Assembly: GCF_018070075.1 (NCBI RefSeq)
Contig: NZ_JAGPXE010000005.1
Coordinates: 124,001-188,000, forward strand
DNA from: Saccharopolyspora endophytica
Lineage (GTDB): Bacteria > Actinomycetota > Actinomycetes > Mycobacteriales > Pseudonocardiaceae
Reading direction: 5' to 3'
DNA: 64,000 nucleotides
The position numbers and the translations under genes were made by a program. Shown here piece by piece: positions 15,429 to 23,842 of this stretch. Position 1 is the stretch's first letter, and each line of letters begins with the position of its first letter. The notes beneath the pieces were generated by a model. It was not told where the DNA came from and did not search any database. It was given only the letters and a program-made list of their open reading frames with translations.

Positions 15429-16703
15429 ATGCGCCGCCGGATCTTGCAGGCCACCTTGCTGGCGGTGGCCGTCACCACCGTTGTGCTGGGGCTCCCGCTG
15501 GGCTTCAGCGCGCTCAAGCTCGTCCAGGACCTCACCGGCGCCGACCTGTCGACGCGGGCGCAGCAGATCGCGACGCTGCTCGACGAGCAGGTCGCCAACC
15601 AGCGCCCGATCGACCTCAACGCCGTGCGGCTGGCGGTCCCGGAGGGCGCTCGCCTGGTGGTGCGGACCCAGGCGCACGACTACGTCTACGGGCCCGACCC
15701 CGGTGAGGACCCGCTGGTCCAGAGCGTGCCGATGGTGCAGAGCGGCACGGTGACCATCGCCGCGCCCAGCGCTCCGGTGCGCACCCAGCAGCTCCAGGTC
15801 GCCGGGCTGGTGCTGATGCTCGTGGTCCTGTCCGCGGGCACCGGCATGATCGTCGCCTCGGTGACGGCGCGACGGCTCGCCGATCCGCTCCGCCACGTCG
15901 CGTCGCGGGCCGCGCGGCTCGGCGCGGGTGACTTCCGGCCCGATCCGCAGCGGCACGAGGTGCCCGAGCTCGACCGGGTCGCCGACGCGCTGGACGCTTC
16001 CGGCGCGGCGCTGTCCCAGCTGGTGCAGCGGGAGCGCGAGCTCGTCGGGGACGTCTCGCACCAGCTGCGCAGCCGGCTGACCGCGCTGCACCTGAGGCTG
16101 GAGGCGCTGGCAGCGGTCGACGACGCCGACGTCTCCGAGGAGGCGGGCGCCGCGCTGGAGCAGGCCGAGCGGCTCTCCGCGGTGCTCGACGACCTGCTGG
16201 CGGCGGCGACCGCCGCGCGCGCCCGCGACGCCGAACCGCTCGACGTGACCAGCCTGCTCAACCAGGTCGCCGACGAGTGGCGCGAACCGCTGCGCAACCA
16301 GGGCCGCACCTTGCGGCTCAAGATCGGTGACGAGCTGCTGGCGCGCGCCACCCCGGCGCGGCTGCGGGAAGCGATCGGGGTGCTGCTGGACAACGCGCTG
16401 CGGCACGGAGAAGGCCCGGTCACGCTCACCGCCAGGCACGGTGGTGGCACGGTGCTCATCGAGGTCTCCGACGCTGGATCGGGCGTGCCGGACGAGCTGG
16501 TGCCGCACGTCTTCGAGCGCGGCTTCTCCGGGCACGGCTCCACCGGGGTCGGGTTGGCGCTGGCCAGGGCGCTGGTGGAGGCCGACGGCGGTCGTCTGGA
16601 GCTCAGCCAGGCGCGTCCGGCGATGTTCGAGGTGTTCCTCCGGGTCGCGCGCGCCGACGACGTGCTGGGCCTGCTGTGGAAGCCGGAACCCACCCCGCGC
16701 TGA
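15429..16703 (+). CDS. sensor histidine kinase
   Basis: A 424-residue kinase. Two membrane helices (about residues 5-27 and 119-143) bracket a ~90-residue extracytoplasmic sensor. HAMP follows, then DHp with VSHQLRSRLTALHLRLEAL, where His is the phosphorylation site. The HATPase part has DNALRHG (N box), DAGSGVPDE (G1) and GSTGVGLALARAL (G2). It phosphorylates the regulator encoded just upstream. It ends 2 nt from the convergent gtrA gene. Confidence 0.93.
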   Translation: MRRRILQATLLAVAVTTVVLGLPLGFSALKLVQDLTGADLSTRAQQIATLLDEQVANQRPIDLNAVRLAVPEGARLVVRTQAHDYVYGPDPGEDPLVQSVPMVQSGTVTIAAPSAPVRTQQLQVAGLVLMLVVLSAGTGMIVASVTARRLADPLRHVASRAARLGAGDFRPDPQRHEVPELDRVADALDASGAALSQLVQRERELVGDVSHQLRSRLTALHLRLEALAAVDDADVSEEAGAALEQAERLSAVLDDLLAAATAARARDAEPLDVTSLLNQVADEWREPLRNQGRTLRLKIGDELLARATPARLREAIGVLLDNALRHGEGPVTLTARHGGGTVLIEVSDAGSGVPDELVPHVFERGFSGHGSTGVGLALARALVEADGGRLELSQARPAMFEVFLRVARADDVLGLLWKPEPTPR

Positions 16704-16705
16704 GC

Positions 16706-17230
16706 TCAGCGGGCCAGCGCCGGGTCGTTCTCCGGGGTGTCCTCTTCGTGGTCGGTGGGGAAGACCCACTTGCGGAAGGCCCACCAGCGGAACGCCATCC
16801 CCAGCAGCAGCCCGACGATCTGCCCGGAGGTGAAGTCGGCGATCTCCTCGATCAGCCTGCTGGTGTAGGGCGTCTGCAGGTGCAGCACGTAGCGGGAGAC
16901 CCACAGCGGCGCGGAGTACAGGCCGACGCCGATGCCGCTGATGATGAAGTACAGCGTCGCCTCGTGGTGCCTGCGATGACCGCCGCGCGTGCGGAACGAC
17001 CAGTCGCGGTTGAGCACGTAGGACACCAGCGTCGCCACCAGCACCGCGATGACCTTCGAGGTCACGGGTTTCGGCGAGAGGATCGTCAGCTTCAGCGCGT
17101 AGAAGATGCCCGTGTCGATGAAGAAGGTGATCGCGCCGACGACCCCGAACTTGAGCAGCTCGCGGTACCGCAACGCGAAAGCCCGGTACGGCTGCGGGAC
17201 CCGCGCGAGTACCGAATCTGCAACGGACAC
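16706..17230 (-). CDS. GtrA-family membrane protein
   Basis: A 174-residue protein with four hydrophobic helices. The first is FGVVGAITFFIDTGIFYAL, whose 'K/F-G.vG' entry is typical of GtrA, and SYVLNRDWSF carries the conserved N-R-x-W-x-F motif. GtrA-like proteins are thought to flip or help transfer polyprenyl-linked sugars. Next to purK this is the Rv3277 position of mycobacteria. GTG 17230 follows TAGACT (17237-17242) by 6 nt on the minus strand, so the mRNA is probably leaderless. Confidence 0.9.
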   Translation of the reverse strand: MSVADSVLARVPQPYRAFALRYRELLKFGVVGAITFFIDTGIFYALKLTILSPKPVTSKVIAVLVATLVSYVLNRDWSFRTRGGHRRHHEATLYFIISGIGVGLYSAPLWVSRYVLHLQTPYTSRLIEEIADFTSGQIVGLLLGMAFRWWAFRKWVFPTDHEEDTPENDPALAR

Positions 17231-17298
17231 CCCCCAAGTCTACGGAGGGGCCGCGCGTCCCTGGGCCAGGACCGGAGTTCGCCACCTCACTTCCGGCC

Positions 17299-17344
17299 GC
17301 TCGTCCCGGCCCCGATCGGATCGCCGATCGAGGCCGGGACGAGC
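17299..17344 (-). terminator. long hairpin terminator of the ECF fusion gene
   Basis: Outer arms GCTCGTCCCGGCC (17299-17311) and GGCCGGGACGAGC (17332-17344), and inner arms CGATCGG (17313-17319) and CCGATCG (17324-17330), separated by a single mismatch and a 4-nt loop. It lies 10 nt past the stop of the sigma fusion gene on the minus strand. Confidence 0.85.
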
Positions 17345-17354
17345 GCTGAGCAGG

Positions 17355-19871
17355 TCAGGAACCGGACGTGGTGGTGCTCGACGTCGTGGTGCTCGACGTG
17401 GTCGGGCGCGACGTGGTGGACGACGGCGGCGGTGCGGTCGTCGTCGACGGCGGCGTGGACGACGAGCTCGGAGTCGGGCTCGGCGTCGTCGTGGTCGTCG
17501 TCGGCGGCGGTGCTGTTGTCGTCGTGGGCGGGACCGCGGTCGGCGACGGCTGCGGCGGCGGGAGCGGGCGCTCGTGCGACGGCGGGCGGCAGTGCCCGTG
17601 CCCGTGCTCCCACGGCCGGTCGTGCCCGTTGCCGTGCCCGTGGCCGGGCGGTCGCGGCGGCTCGCCGGTGTGGCCCGGCGGCCACCACGGCGGGCAGTCC
17701 GGCCGGGTGCTGGTCGTCGTCGACGTGGTCGTGCCGGTGCTGGTCGGCGGCGGGGTCGGTTCCGGCGGCTTCGGCGGCCACCAGGGCGACCACAGGTGCA
17801 GCGCCACGGCCTGCCGGTCGGTCGCCTCGCCCAGCGTCGCGGTGATCGGAACCCAGACGTCGTGCCGGTGACGTCCTTCGACGGCCACCGCGTCCGGGTC
17901 GTGCACCGGCCACCACGGGTGGCCCGGGTGATCGCGGTCGCTGGAGACCCACAGCTCCCGGTAGAAGCCCTCGCGCGGCGCTAGATCGTCTTCGGCGCAG
18001 GTGACGATTCGACCGACGGCGGTGCAGCCGGTCGGCACGACCTCGGCTTCGGCGCCCTCGGGCAGCTCGGCCACCACTTCCGCGCGACCGGTGCTGGTGC
18101 CGGTGTTGCGGACCCCGATCGCGACCCGGCTGATGTCCATCCACGGCTGGTCCCACGCCCAGGCGTGGAGATCGACCCGGTCCACGGGCTTCGGCGGTGC
18201 GGGCGGTGCGGGCGGTGGGGGTTGCGGCGCGGGCTGCACGATCACCGGAACCGCGGGCAGCCGCAGGTCGATCTGGCCACCGGCGCTGATGGACACGGTG
18301 ATCTCGCCGCCGGTCGCCGACTCGTCGGCCCGCACCAGGTAGTCGAAGACCATCGACTCGCCGGGCCGCAGCCCCCGGTCGGTGGTGCAGGTGACGGTGC
18401 CGCTCGAACCGTTGCAGCGCACGGCCGGAGCACCGGCCGCCTGGGTCCGCACCGAGGCGCTCTGCGGGGACGTGCTCGCGGGCGTGGTCGACGCGGCTTG
18501 GGGCGCGGTGCTCGCCGGGCCGGACACGGCCGCCGGGAGCTGCGCGGTCACGCCCGGAGGCAGCGCCATCGTCGAGGTGAGCGGCACCGAGGGACCGGTT
18601 CCGCTGTTGGTCACCCGGATCGGCACCGACACGGGCGCACCCCCGGCGACCAGCTGCAACGGCTGCGAGGGGCCGGTCGCGTTGAGCGAAGGCGTCACGG
18701 CCGGAGGAGGCGGCGGGGCGAGCGCCGGTGCGGGTGCGGGAGCGGCGGGCGGCGCCGCGGGAGGAGCCGCCGGAGCGGGAGCCGCAGGCGGTGCGGCCGG
18801 GGGCGCCGCAGGTGGCGCGGGAGCCGGTGCCGGCGCGGGCGGTTCCGCGGCGGGCGGAGCCGCAGGTGCCTGCGCGACCGGGATGGACTGGTCGGCGCCG
18901 GAGGTCATGGCGACCGCGATCGCGGCGGCCAGCACGGCGGACGCGACACCGGCGGTCACCGCCTGGCGGGGCCCCGAGCTGGCCGCGTCCCCGGCGGCCG
19001 CACCGGCACCACCGGCGGCGCCACCGGTGACGAGCGCCCCGGCAGCGGTGCCGCCGGAGGACGCCGCGGCGAGGTAGCCGGTGGCGGTGACGCCCAGGAC
19101 CAGCGGCGCGATGATGACCCGCAGCGCGCCGTTGACGTCGGCGAGCTCGGCCGCCAGCGCCCGGCACCGGTCGCAGGTGTCGAGATGGGTTTCGACCTGC
19201 GCGGTCTCGCGCTTGGACAGGCCACCCCGGGTCCACGCGCCCAGCTTGTCGACGGCGGCCCGGCACTGCTCCACACCGGAGCCGGTGGCTTCCAGCTGAC
19301 CGAGGTGAACTTGCAGGTACGCCTGCCGGAGCCCTTCCCTGGCGCGGTAGGCCAGCGCGGACACGCCGTTGGGCGTCAGCCCGAGCAGCGGGGCGACCTC
19401 GGCGGGCGACTGCCCTTCGATCTCGACGTGCCAGAGCACGGTCTGCCAGCGCTCCGGCAGCCGGGAGAACGCCTGCGCGGCGAGGGTGCGCTCCAACCCG
19501 TCGACGGCGGTGTCGGTGAACGGCACGCTGACGTCGGCCCCGGAGACCTCGGCGACGTCGTCGGCCAGCTGCACCTTGCGCTCGCGCCGGGTCCGGTCGT
19601 AGGCGCAGTGCCGCAGCGCGGTCAGCAGGTAGGCGCGGAAGGCCGTGGTGGGACCGCGTCCCTCGCGCAGCGTGTCGAGGACCTTGGCGAACGCCTCGGA
19701 GACGAGGTCGTCGGCCTCGGCCGCGGACTTGGCGACCTGGCGGGCCATGTTGTAGGCCGCCGCCACGTGCCGCTCGTAGAGCTCGCCGTAGGCCTGCGAC
19801 GAACCGCCGCGCACCTCTTCCAGGAGCTCACCGTCGCTGGGGCTCTCGACTTCTGCCGGAACAGTCGCCAC
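17355..19871 (-). CDS. ECF sigma factor fused to anti-sigma zinc finger, membrane and surface domains
   Basis: 838 residues from GTG 19871 (GGGAGGAAGG upstream). Sigma-2 spans about residues 25-98 (YGELYERHVAAAYNMARQ, DDLVSEAFAKVLDTL) and sigma-4 about 134-190 (LPERWQTVLWHVEIEG and a GLTPNGVSALAYRAREGL helix). A zf-HC2 zinc-binding motif H229-x3-C233-x2-C236 follows, then hydrophobic segments at ~250-270 and ~303-323. Beyond these lies a long Ala/Pro hinge, DUF11-like beta modules (IRVTNSGTGPSVPL, GVRNTGTSTGRAEV) and a His/Gly- then Thr/Pro/Ser-rich tail outside the cell. This resembles ECF groups with C-terminal transmembrane extensions (ECF52/53-like). The regulator probably controls itself in cis, and the signal is unknown. 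Confidence 0.85.
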   Translation of the reverse strand: MATVPAEVESPSDGELLEEVRGGSSQAYGELYERHVAAAYNMARQVAKSAAEADDLVSEAFAKVLDTLREGRGPTTAFRAYLLTALRHCAYDRTRRERKVQLADDVAEVSGADVSVPFTDTAVDGLERTLAAQAFSRLPERWQTVLWHVEIEGQSPAEVAPLLGLTPNGVSALAYRAREGLRQAYLQVHLGQLEATGSGVEQCRAAVDKLGAWTRGGLSKRETAQVETHLDTCDRCRALAAELADVNGALRVIIAPLVLGVTATGYLAAASSGGTAAGALVTGGAAGGAGAAAGDAASSGPRQAVTAGVASAVLAAAIAVAMTSGADQSIPVAQAPAAPPAAEPPAPAPAPAPPAAPPAAPPAAPAPAAPPAAPPAAPAPAPALAPPPPPAVTPSLNATGPSQPLQLVAGGAPVSVPIRVTNSGTGPSVPLTSTMALPPGVTAQLPAAVSGPASTAPQAASTTPASTSPQSASVRTQAAGAPAVRCNGSSGTVTCTTDRGLRPGESMVFDYLVRADESATGGEITVSISAGGQIDLRLPAVPVIVQPAPQPPPPAPPAPPKPVDRVDLHAWAWDQPWMDISRVAIGVRNTGTSTGRAEVVAELPEGAEAEVVPTGCTAVGRIVTCAEDDLAPREGFYRELWVSSDRDHPGHPWWPVHDPDAVAVEGRHRHDVWVPITATLGEATDRQAVALHLWSPWWPPKPPEPTPPPTSTGTTTSTTTSTRPDCPPWWPPGHTGEPPRPPGHGHGNGHDRPWEHGHGHCRPPSHERPLPPPQPSPTAVPPTTTTAPPPTTTTTTPSPTPSSSSTPPSTTTAPPPSSTTSRPTTSSTTTSSTTTSGS

Positions 19872-20067
19872 GCCGCACCTTCCTCCCCGCAGGGGGCATG
19901 TCCTCGTCAGTCCTACCTGGGAGCTCGGTTGGCGAAAACCACCTGATGTGGAATTCGCCGAACATTGTGATCCGAATCGTATGGGCAAAGCCAGCGAGTC
20001 CACCGTCATGGGCGACCGTCTGCTTCGTCCCGCTCACGAGTAGGCCCAATGGGGAGGGACGTTGAGC

Positions 20068-20871
20068 ATGCGGGACTGGCCACTGAGGTGTGACGCGTCG
20101 GCAGTGCGGACGCTGGAGCGAGCGGTGCGCTCGCGCTGGCGGACGGCGAGCCTAGCAGCGGGGTGGCCGTTTCCCAGCGATTGGGAGGTTTCGGCCGTCG
20201 AGGCCGTGTGCGCGGCCGTCGTCGCGGGCGACGACCTGTCCGATCCGCTGGCCGAACTGGGCGCGTCGCGCGCGGAATCCGGTGTCGGACTGTCCGGAAC
20301 GCTGCAGGACCTCGCCGCCCTGCACGCCGTGGCCGGCGGGGACTCCGACGGGCTGGTCTCGGCCGACCCGGACGCGGTGCCCGCATCGCTGATCCGGATC
20401 ACGGCGCTGGGCTGGGCGGACGCGGTCAGCGGCATGGCGGTCGGCCGCGAGGTCGAGGACCCGCTGACCGGGCTCAACACCGCCGCCTACCTGCGCACCC
20501 GGCTGCACGAGGTCTACCGGGAGGCGAGCTCGCGGGACTCCACCGCCGACGAGGACTACGCGCTGATCACCGTGATGCTGGGCGTGTCCACCGACGGCTA
20601 CCCGCGGATGGTCGCGATGGTGCTCATCGCCGACGTGCTGCGCGCGGTCTTCGACGCGGGCGAGACCACGGCGCTGCTGCGCGCGGCCACGGCGGCGATC
20701 CTCGCCCCGCGCACGCCGCAGCTGCGCAGCCGCTGCCAGCAGGCGCAATGGATGATCGAGAACCGGTTGGCCGCGGACCCGGCGCTGCGCGACTGCGGCC
20801 AGATCCGGTTCCAGGAGGAGACGCTGCCGGGCGATCACGCGGAGGTGTGCCGGTTGCTCGCCGCGTTGTGA
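20068..20871 (+). CDS. cytoplasmic protein with a degenerate GGDEF-like start
   Basis: A 267-residue protein (ATG 20068 with GGGGAGGG upstream; an in-frame TTG lies at 20062). The middle contains VEDPLTGLNTAAYLRTRLHEVYRE, which resembles the DPLTGLxNR entry of diguanylate cyclases. The region that follows has no GGDEF signature and no metal-binding Asp pair, so cyclase activity is not expected. The rest is helical and has no recognised domain. It is divergent from the ECF fusion gene across a 196-nt gap and may share its regulation. It precedes purK by 71 nt. Confidence 0.65.
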   Translation: MRDWPLRCDASAVRTLERAVRSRWRTASLAAGWPFPSDWEVSAVEAVCAAVVAGDDLSDPLAELGASRAESGVGLSGTLQDLAALHAVAGGDSDGLVSADPDAVPASLIRITALGWADAVSGMAVGREVEDPLTGLNTAAYLRTRLHEVYREASSRDSTADEDYALITVMLGVSTDGYPRMVAMVLIADVLRAVFDAGETTALLRAATAAILAPRTPQLRSRCQQAQWMIENRLAADPALRDCGQIRFQEETLPGDHAEVCRLLAAL

Positions 20872-20942
20872 CCGCTGTGAACCAGGTCGCGCTAGTCCGT
20901 CCCGGTGCAGGTGTGAGGGGTGCGCCGCCTTAGGCTGGGCGG

Positions 20943-22127
20943 GTGGACCAGCGCACCGGAACCCCAGTTGTCGGCATGATCGGCGGTGGCCAGCTCGCCC
21001 GGATGGCGCACCAGGCGGCGATTCCGCTCGGGCAGTCGCTGAAGGTGCTGGCGAACTCGGCGGACGAGTCCGCTGCGCTGGTGGCCTCGAACGTCGAGTT
21101 CGGCCACCACACCGACCTGGAGGCGCTGAAGACCTTCGCCCAGGGCTGCGACGTGGTCACCTTCGACCACGAGCACGTTCCCGGCGATCACCTCCGCGCG
21201 CTGGAGGCCGCCGGCGTGTCGGTGCAGCCGCGCCCCGACGCGCTGCTGCACGCCCAGGACAAGCTGGTGATGCGTCGCAAGCTCGCCGAGCTGGGCCTGC
21301 CGGTGCCGCCGTTCGCCGAGATCACCTCGGTCGACGACGTGCTGAAGTTCGGGGCCGAGCACGGCTTCCCGTGCGTGCTCAAGACCGCTCGCGGCGGCTA
21401 CGACGGTCGCGGCGTGTGGATGCTCGACTCCGCGGAGGACGCCGAGCGCACCGTCTCCGAGCTGCTCGACGGCGGCGCACCGCTGCTGGCCGAGCAGCGG
21501 GTGCCGCTGCGCCGCGAACTGGCCGCGCTGGTCGCGCGCTCGCCGTTCGGTCAGGGCGCGGTGTGGCCGCTGGTGGAGACCGTGCAGGAGGACGGCATCT
21601 GCGTGCAGGTGCTGGCCCCGGCCCCGGAGGCCTCGCCGGAGCTCATCGAGCGGGCCCAGGACATCGCCCTCAACGTCGCCGAGTCGCTGGGCGTCACCGG
21701 CGTGCTCGCGGTGGAGCTGTTCGAGACCGCCGACGGGCTGGTGATCAACGAGCTGGCGATGCGCCCGCACAACTCCGGGCACTGGACCATCGAGGGCTCC
21801 CGCACCTCCCAGTTCGAGCAGCACCTGCGTTCGGTCCTCGACTACCCGCTGGGCAGCACCGAGCAGACCGCGCCCGCCGTGGTGATGGCGAACCTGCTGG
21901 GCGCCGAGGTCGAGCCGGCGATGAGCGTCGACGAGCGGCTGCACCACCTGTTCGCCCGCTACCCGCACGCCAAGGTGCACCTCTACGGCAAGAGCGAGCG
22001 CCCCGGCCGCAAGCTGGGCCACATCACCGTTCTCGGCGACGACATGGCCGAGGTCCGCGAGCAGGCACGGTTGGCGGCGCACTGGCTCTCCGCGGGCGAG
22101 TGGCTCGACGGCCACGAAATCCACTGA
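20943..22127 (+). CDS. purK: N5-carboxyaminoimidazole ribonucleotide synthase (ATP-grasp)
   Basis: A 394-residue ATP-grasp enzyme that converts AIR, bicarbonate and ATP to N5-CAIR in purine synthesis. It opens with [11 protein letters not shown], then [32 protein letters not shown] (ATP loop), [29 protein letters not shown] (metal-binding Glu/Asn and substrate site). GTG 20943 lies 6 nt after TAGGCT (20931-20936), the same box and spacing as birA, suggesting a leaderless mRNA. purE follows after 34 nt. Confidence 0.96.
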   Translation: MDQRTGTPVVGMIGGGQLARMAHQAAIPLGQSLKVLANSADESAALVASNVEFGHHTDLEALKTFAQGCDVVTFDHEHVPGDHLRALEAAGVSVQPRPDALLHAQDKLVMRRKLAELGLPVPPFAEITSVDDVLKFGAEHGFPCVLKTARGGYDGRGVWMLDSAEDAERTVSELLDGGAPLLAEQRVPLRRELAALVARSPFGQGAVWPLVETVQEDGICVQVLAPAPEASPELIERAQDIALNVAESLGVTGVLAVELFETADGLVINELAMRPHNSGHWTIEGSRTSQFEQHLRSVLDYPLGSTEQTAPAVVMANLLGAEVEPAMSVDERLHHLFARYPHAKVHLYGKSERPGRKLGHITVLGDDMAEVREQARLAAHWLSAGEWLDGHEIH

Positions 22128-22161
22128 CGTCCAGCAGCTTTCGACATTCCAGGAGGTCCGC

Positions 22162-22680
22162 GTGAGTGAGCAGCCGCTCGTTGGCGTGATCATGGGCAGC
22201 GACTCCGACTGGCCGGTGATGCAGGCGGCTGGTGAGGCGCTCGCCGAGTTCGACGTCCCCTTCGAGGTCGGCGTCTACTCCGCGCACCGCACGCCGCAGC
22301 GGATGCTCGACTACGCGCGCGAGGCCGCCGACCGCGGCATCCGCGTGATCATCGCCGGCGCGGGCGGCGCCGCGCACCTGCCGGGCATGGTCGCCTCGGC
22401 CACGGTGCTGCCGGTGATCGGCGTCCCGGTGCCCCTGAAGCACCTCGACGGCATGGACTCCCTGCTCTCCATCGTGCAGATGCCCGCGGGAGTCCCGGTC
22501 GCCGCGGTCTCGGTCGGCGGAGCCCGCAACGCGGGCCTCCTCGCGGTCCGCACCCTCGCCACCGACTCCGGAGACCTGGGCACCCGCCTCCGCCACCAGA
22601 TGGCCGACTTCCAGGCGAACCTCGAAACCCTGGTCCACGAAAAGCACACAGCCCTCCAGTCCAAGGCCAACCAGTCCTGA
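22162..22680 (+). CDS. purE: 5-(carboxyamino)imidazole ribonucleotide mutase
   Basis: A 172-residue class I PurE that converts N5-CAIR to [15 protein letters not shown] and [11 protein letters not shown] are substrate-binding motifs, and [14 protein letters not shown] and [18 protein letters not shown] are the conserved core. GTG start with AGGAGG upstream, 34 nt after purK. The pair occurs together with the neighbouring gtrA in mycobacteria (Rv3275c-Rv3277). Repeats in the following intergenic region may end transcription. Confidence 0.96.
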   Translation: MSEQPLVGVIMGSDSDWPVMQAAGEALAEFDVPFEVGVYSAHRTPQRMLDYAREAADRGIRVIIAGAGGAAHLPGMVASATVLPVIGVPVPLKHLDGMDSLLSIVQMPAGVPVAAVSVGGARNAGLLAVRTLATDSGDLGTRLRHQMADFQANLETLVHEKHTALQSKANQS

Positions 22681-22790
22681 CCCGCGCCCGAGCGCGACCA
22701 CCCACCGAACCAAACCCCCGGAGCACCCCGGCATTCAGCCACCGGATGACGGCAGTTCCACGCGTCCGGCTGGGCCCCAGCCGAGTTCCC

Positions 22791-22942
22791 GATTTCAGTG
22801 GAAGTCCTCTGCCGGATCTCAGTGGAAATCGGAACCCGGGTTTCCACTGAAATCCGGGATGCCAGGTGACCGCGGCGCCTCTGGACGGTCCCGGGTTGTC
22901 CGGATTGCGGCGGTATTCCGGTCCTTGTTCACGGCGGTTTTC
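22791..22942. repeat. two clusters of 16-bp palindrome-like repeats at exact 24-nt period
   Basis: In the 324-nt gap between the convergent purE and thioesterase genes, GATTTCAGTGGAAGTC (22791), GATCTCAGTGGAAATC (22815) and GGTTTCCACTGAAATC (22839, centre inverted) repeat every 24 nt. Copies two and three form a near-perfect 17-bp hairpin arm pair that could act as a bidirectional terminator. A second cluster, GATTGCGGCGGTATTC (22903) and GTTCACGGCGGTTTTC (22927), again 24 nt apart, is the reverse complement type of the 3926-4042 repeats. No gene is seen in this gap. Confidence 0.75.
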
Positions 22943-23004
22943 CGGATTCGGATCGTGGTCGGGTTGCGCCGGTGGTGTGAGGGGCCGCTTGCCGTGGGCC
23001 GGGG

Positions 23005-23787
23005 TCAGCCGAGTTGGTTGACCATGACTGCTTCTTGGGCCGTGCCGATGGGGCCCTCGGTGTCGTAGAGGCGGGCGTGGGCTGTGCCGATCCCGGTGAG
23101 CTGGACGTCTCGTCGCATCTCCATGCCGAGCCACTCGCCGCGCATCTCGCGGTGCAGGTAGAGCGAGACGTCGGTGTTGATCCAGGGGCCGAACAGCTCG
23201 CCGACCGGGCTGGCGGCGCTGATCGCGTCGGCGAGGATCGCCACGTGCGACAGCGGGCTGAGGGGTTCACCCGGCAGCAGCGGAAGCGGCATCCGCATCC
23301 ACGCGCGGCTGACGCCGGTCGCCGACTGGTCGGCTATCCACCGCACCTGCATCACGTCGTGCACTCCCCAGCGCAGTCCCAGCTCGGGTGGGAGCAGCGT
23401 GCGGTCCTCCAGGCCGTCGGGGCCGTCGAACGGCACCGCGGATTCGGGGGCGGGTCCGTCGAGGTCGGAGCGTCGCAGCAGGTGGGCGGTGGCGTTGGTG
23501 TGCAGCCGGCCGTCGATGTGCAGCCCGGCCTGCACCACCTGGAGCCGCTTGCCGGTGCGCAGCGGATGCACCTCGATCGACAGCGGGACGCGCGGCACCG
23601 GGCGCATCAGGTCCACGGTGAGCCGGGCGACGAACAGGTCCGGGTCGTCCTTGGCCGCCTCGACGGCGCGGGCGATCAGGCCGGCGACCGGGCCGCCCCC
23701 GGTCAGCTCGCCCCAGGGGTTCCCGGACGCCTCGTTCGGCACGAAGAGCTCGCCCTCGGTGCGGAAGAGTGACCGCGCAGCACGCAT
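23005..23787 (-). CDS. acyl-CoA thioesterase family protein (double hotdog)
   Basis: A 260-residue protein of the TesB-like/4HBT_3 type with two hotdog repeats. The N-terminal repeat contains NPWGELTGGGPVAGLIARAVE and LTVDLMRPVPRVPL (the 'R.vp..p' strand). The C-terminal repeat includes FGPWINTDVSLYLHREMRGEW and ARLYDTEGPIGTAQEAVMV. It probably hydrolyses acyl-CoA thioesters; chain preference is unknown. It follows LCP and the TIGR03089 gene on the minus strand but has its own promoter-like TAACAT 6 nt before the ATG, inside a TTACC...GGTAA dyad. Confidence 0.85.
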   Translation of the reverse strand: MRAARSLFRTEGELFVPNEASGNPWGELTGGGPVAGLIARAVEAAKDDPDLFVARLTVDLMRPVPRVPLSIEVHPLRTGKRLQVVQAGLHIDGRLHTNATAHLLRRSDLDGPAPESAVPFDGPDGLEDRTLLPPELGLRWGVHDVMQVRWIADQSATGVSRAWMRMPLPLLPGEPLSPLSHVAILADAISAASPVGELFGPWINTDVSLYLHREMRGEWLGMEMRRDVQLTGIGTAHARLYDTEGPIGTAQEAVMVNQLG

Positions 23788-23793
23788 CCCTCG

Positions 23794-23815
23794 ATGTTAC
23801 CCACGAGTAGGTAAC
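23794..23815 (-). promoter_or_regulatory. leaderless promoter overlapped by an 18-bp dyad (thioesterase gene)
   Basis: On the minus strand TAACAT (23794-23799) precedes the ATG by 6 nt. It overlaps GTTACCCACGAGTAGGTAAC (23796-23815), which fits the TTACCNACNNGTNGGTAA-like operators bound by many TetR-family repressors. Repressor binding here would block the -10 box. The regulator is not in the window. Confidence 0.55.
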
Positions 23816-23842
23816 TGATGCGGGCGTGGTGTGAGGGGCCTC

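Noticed and set aside
14634-17285. 883-codon open frame on the minus strand
   Set aside because: It is antisense to the response regulator and histidine kinase, which have complete domain motifs. The protein is His/Gln/Arg-rich shadow sequence; its small part over gtrA is in another frame.
20068-20871. Active diguanylate cyclase
   Set aside because: Only the entry motif is recognisable; the GGDEF loop and metal-binding residues are missing.
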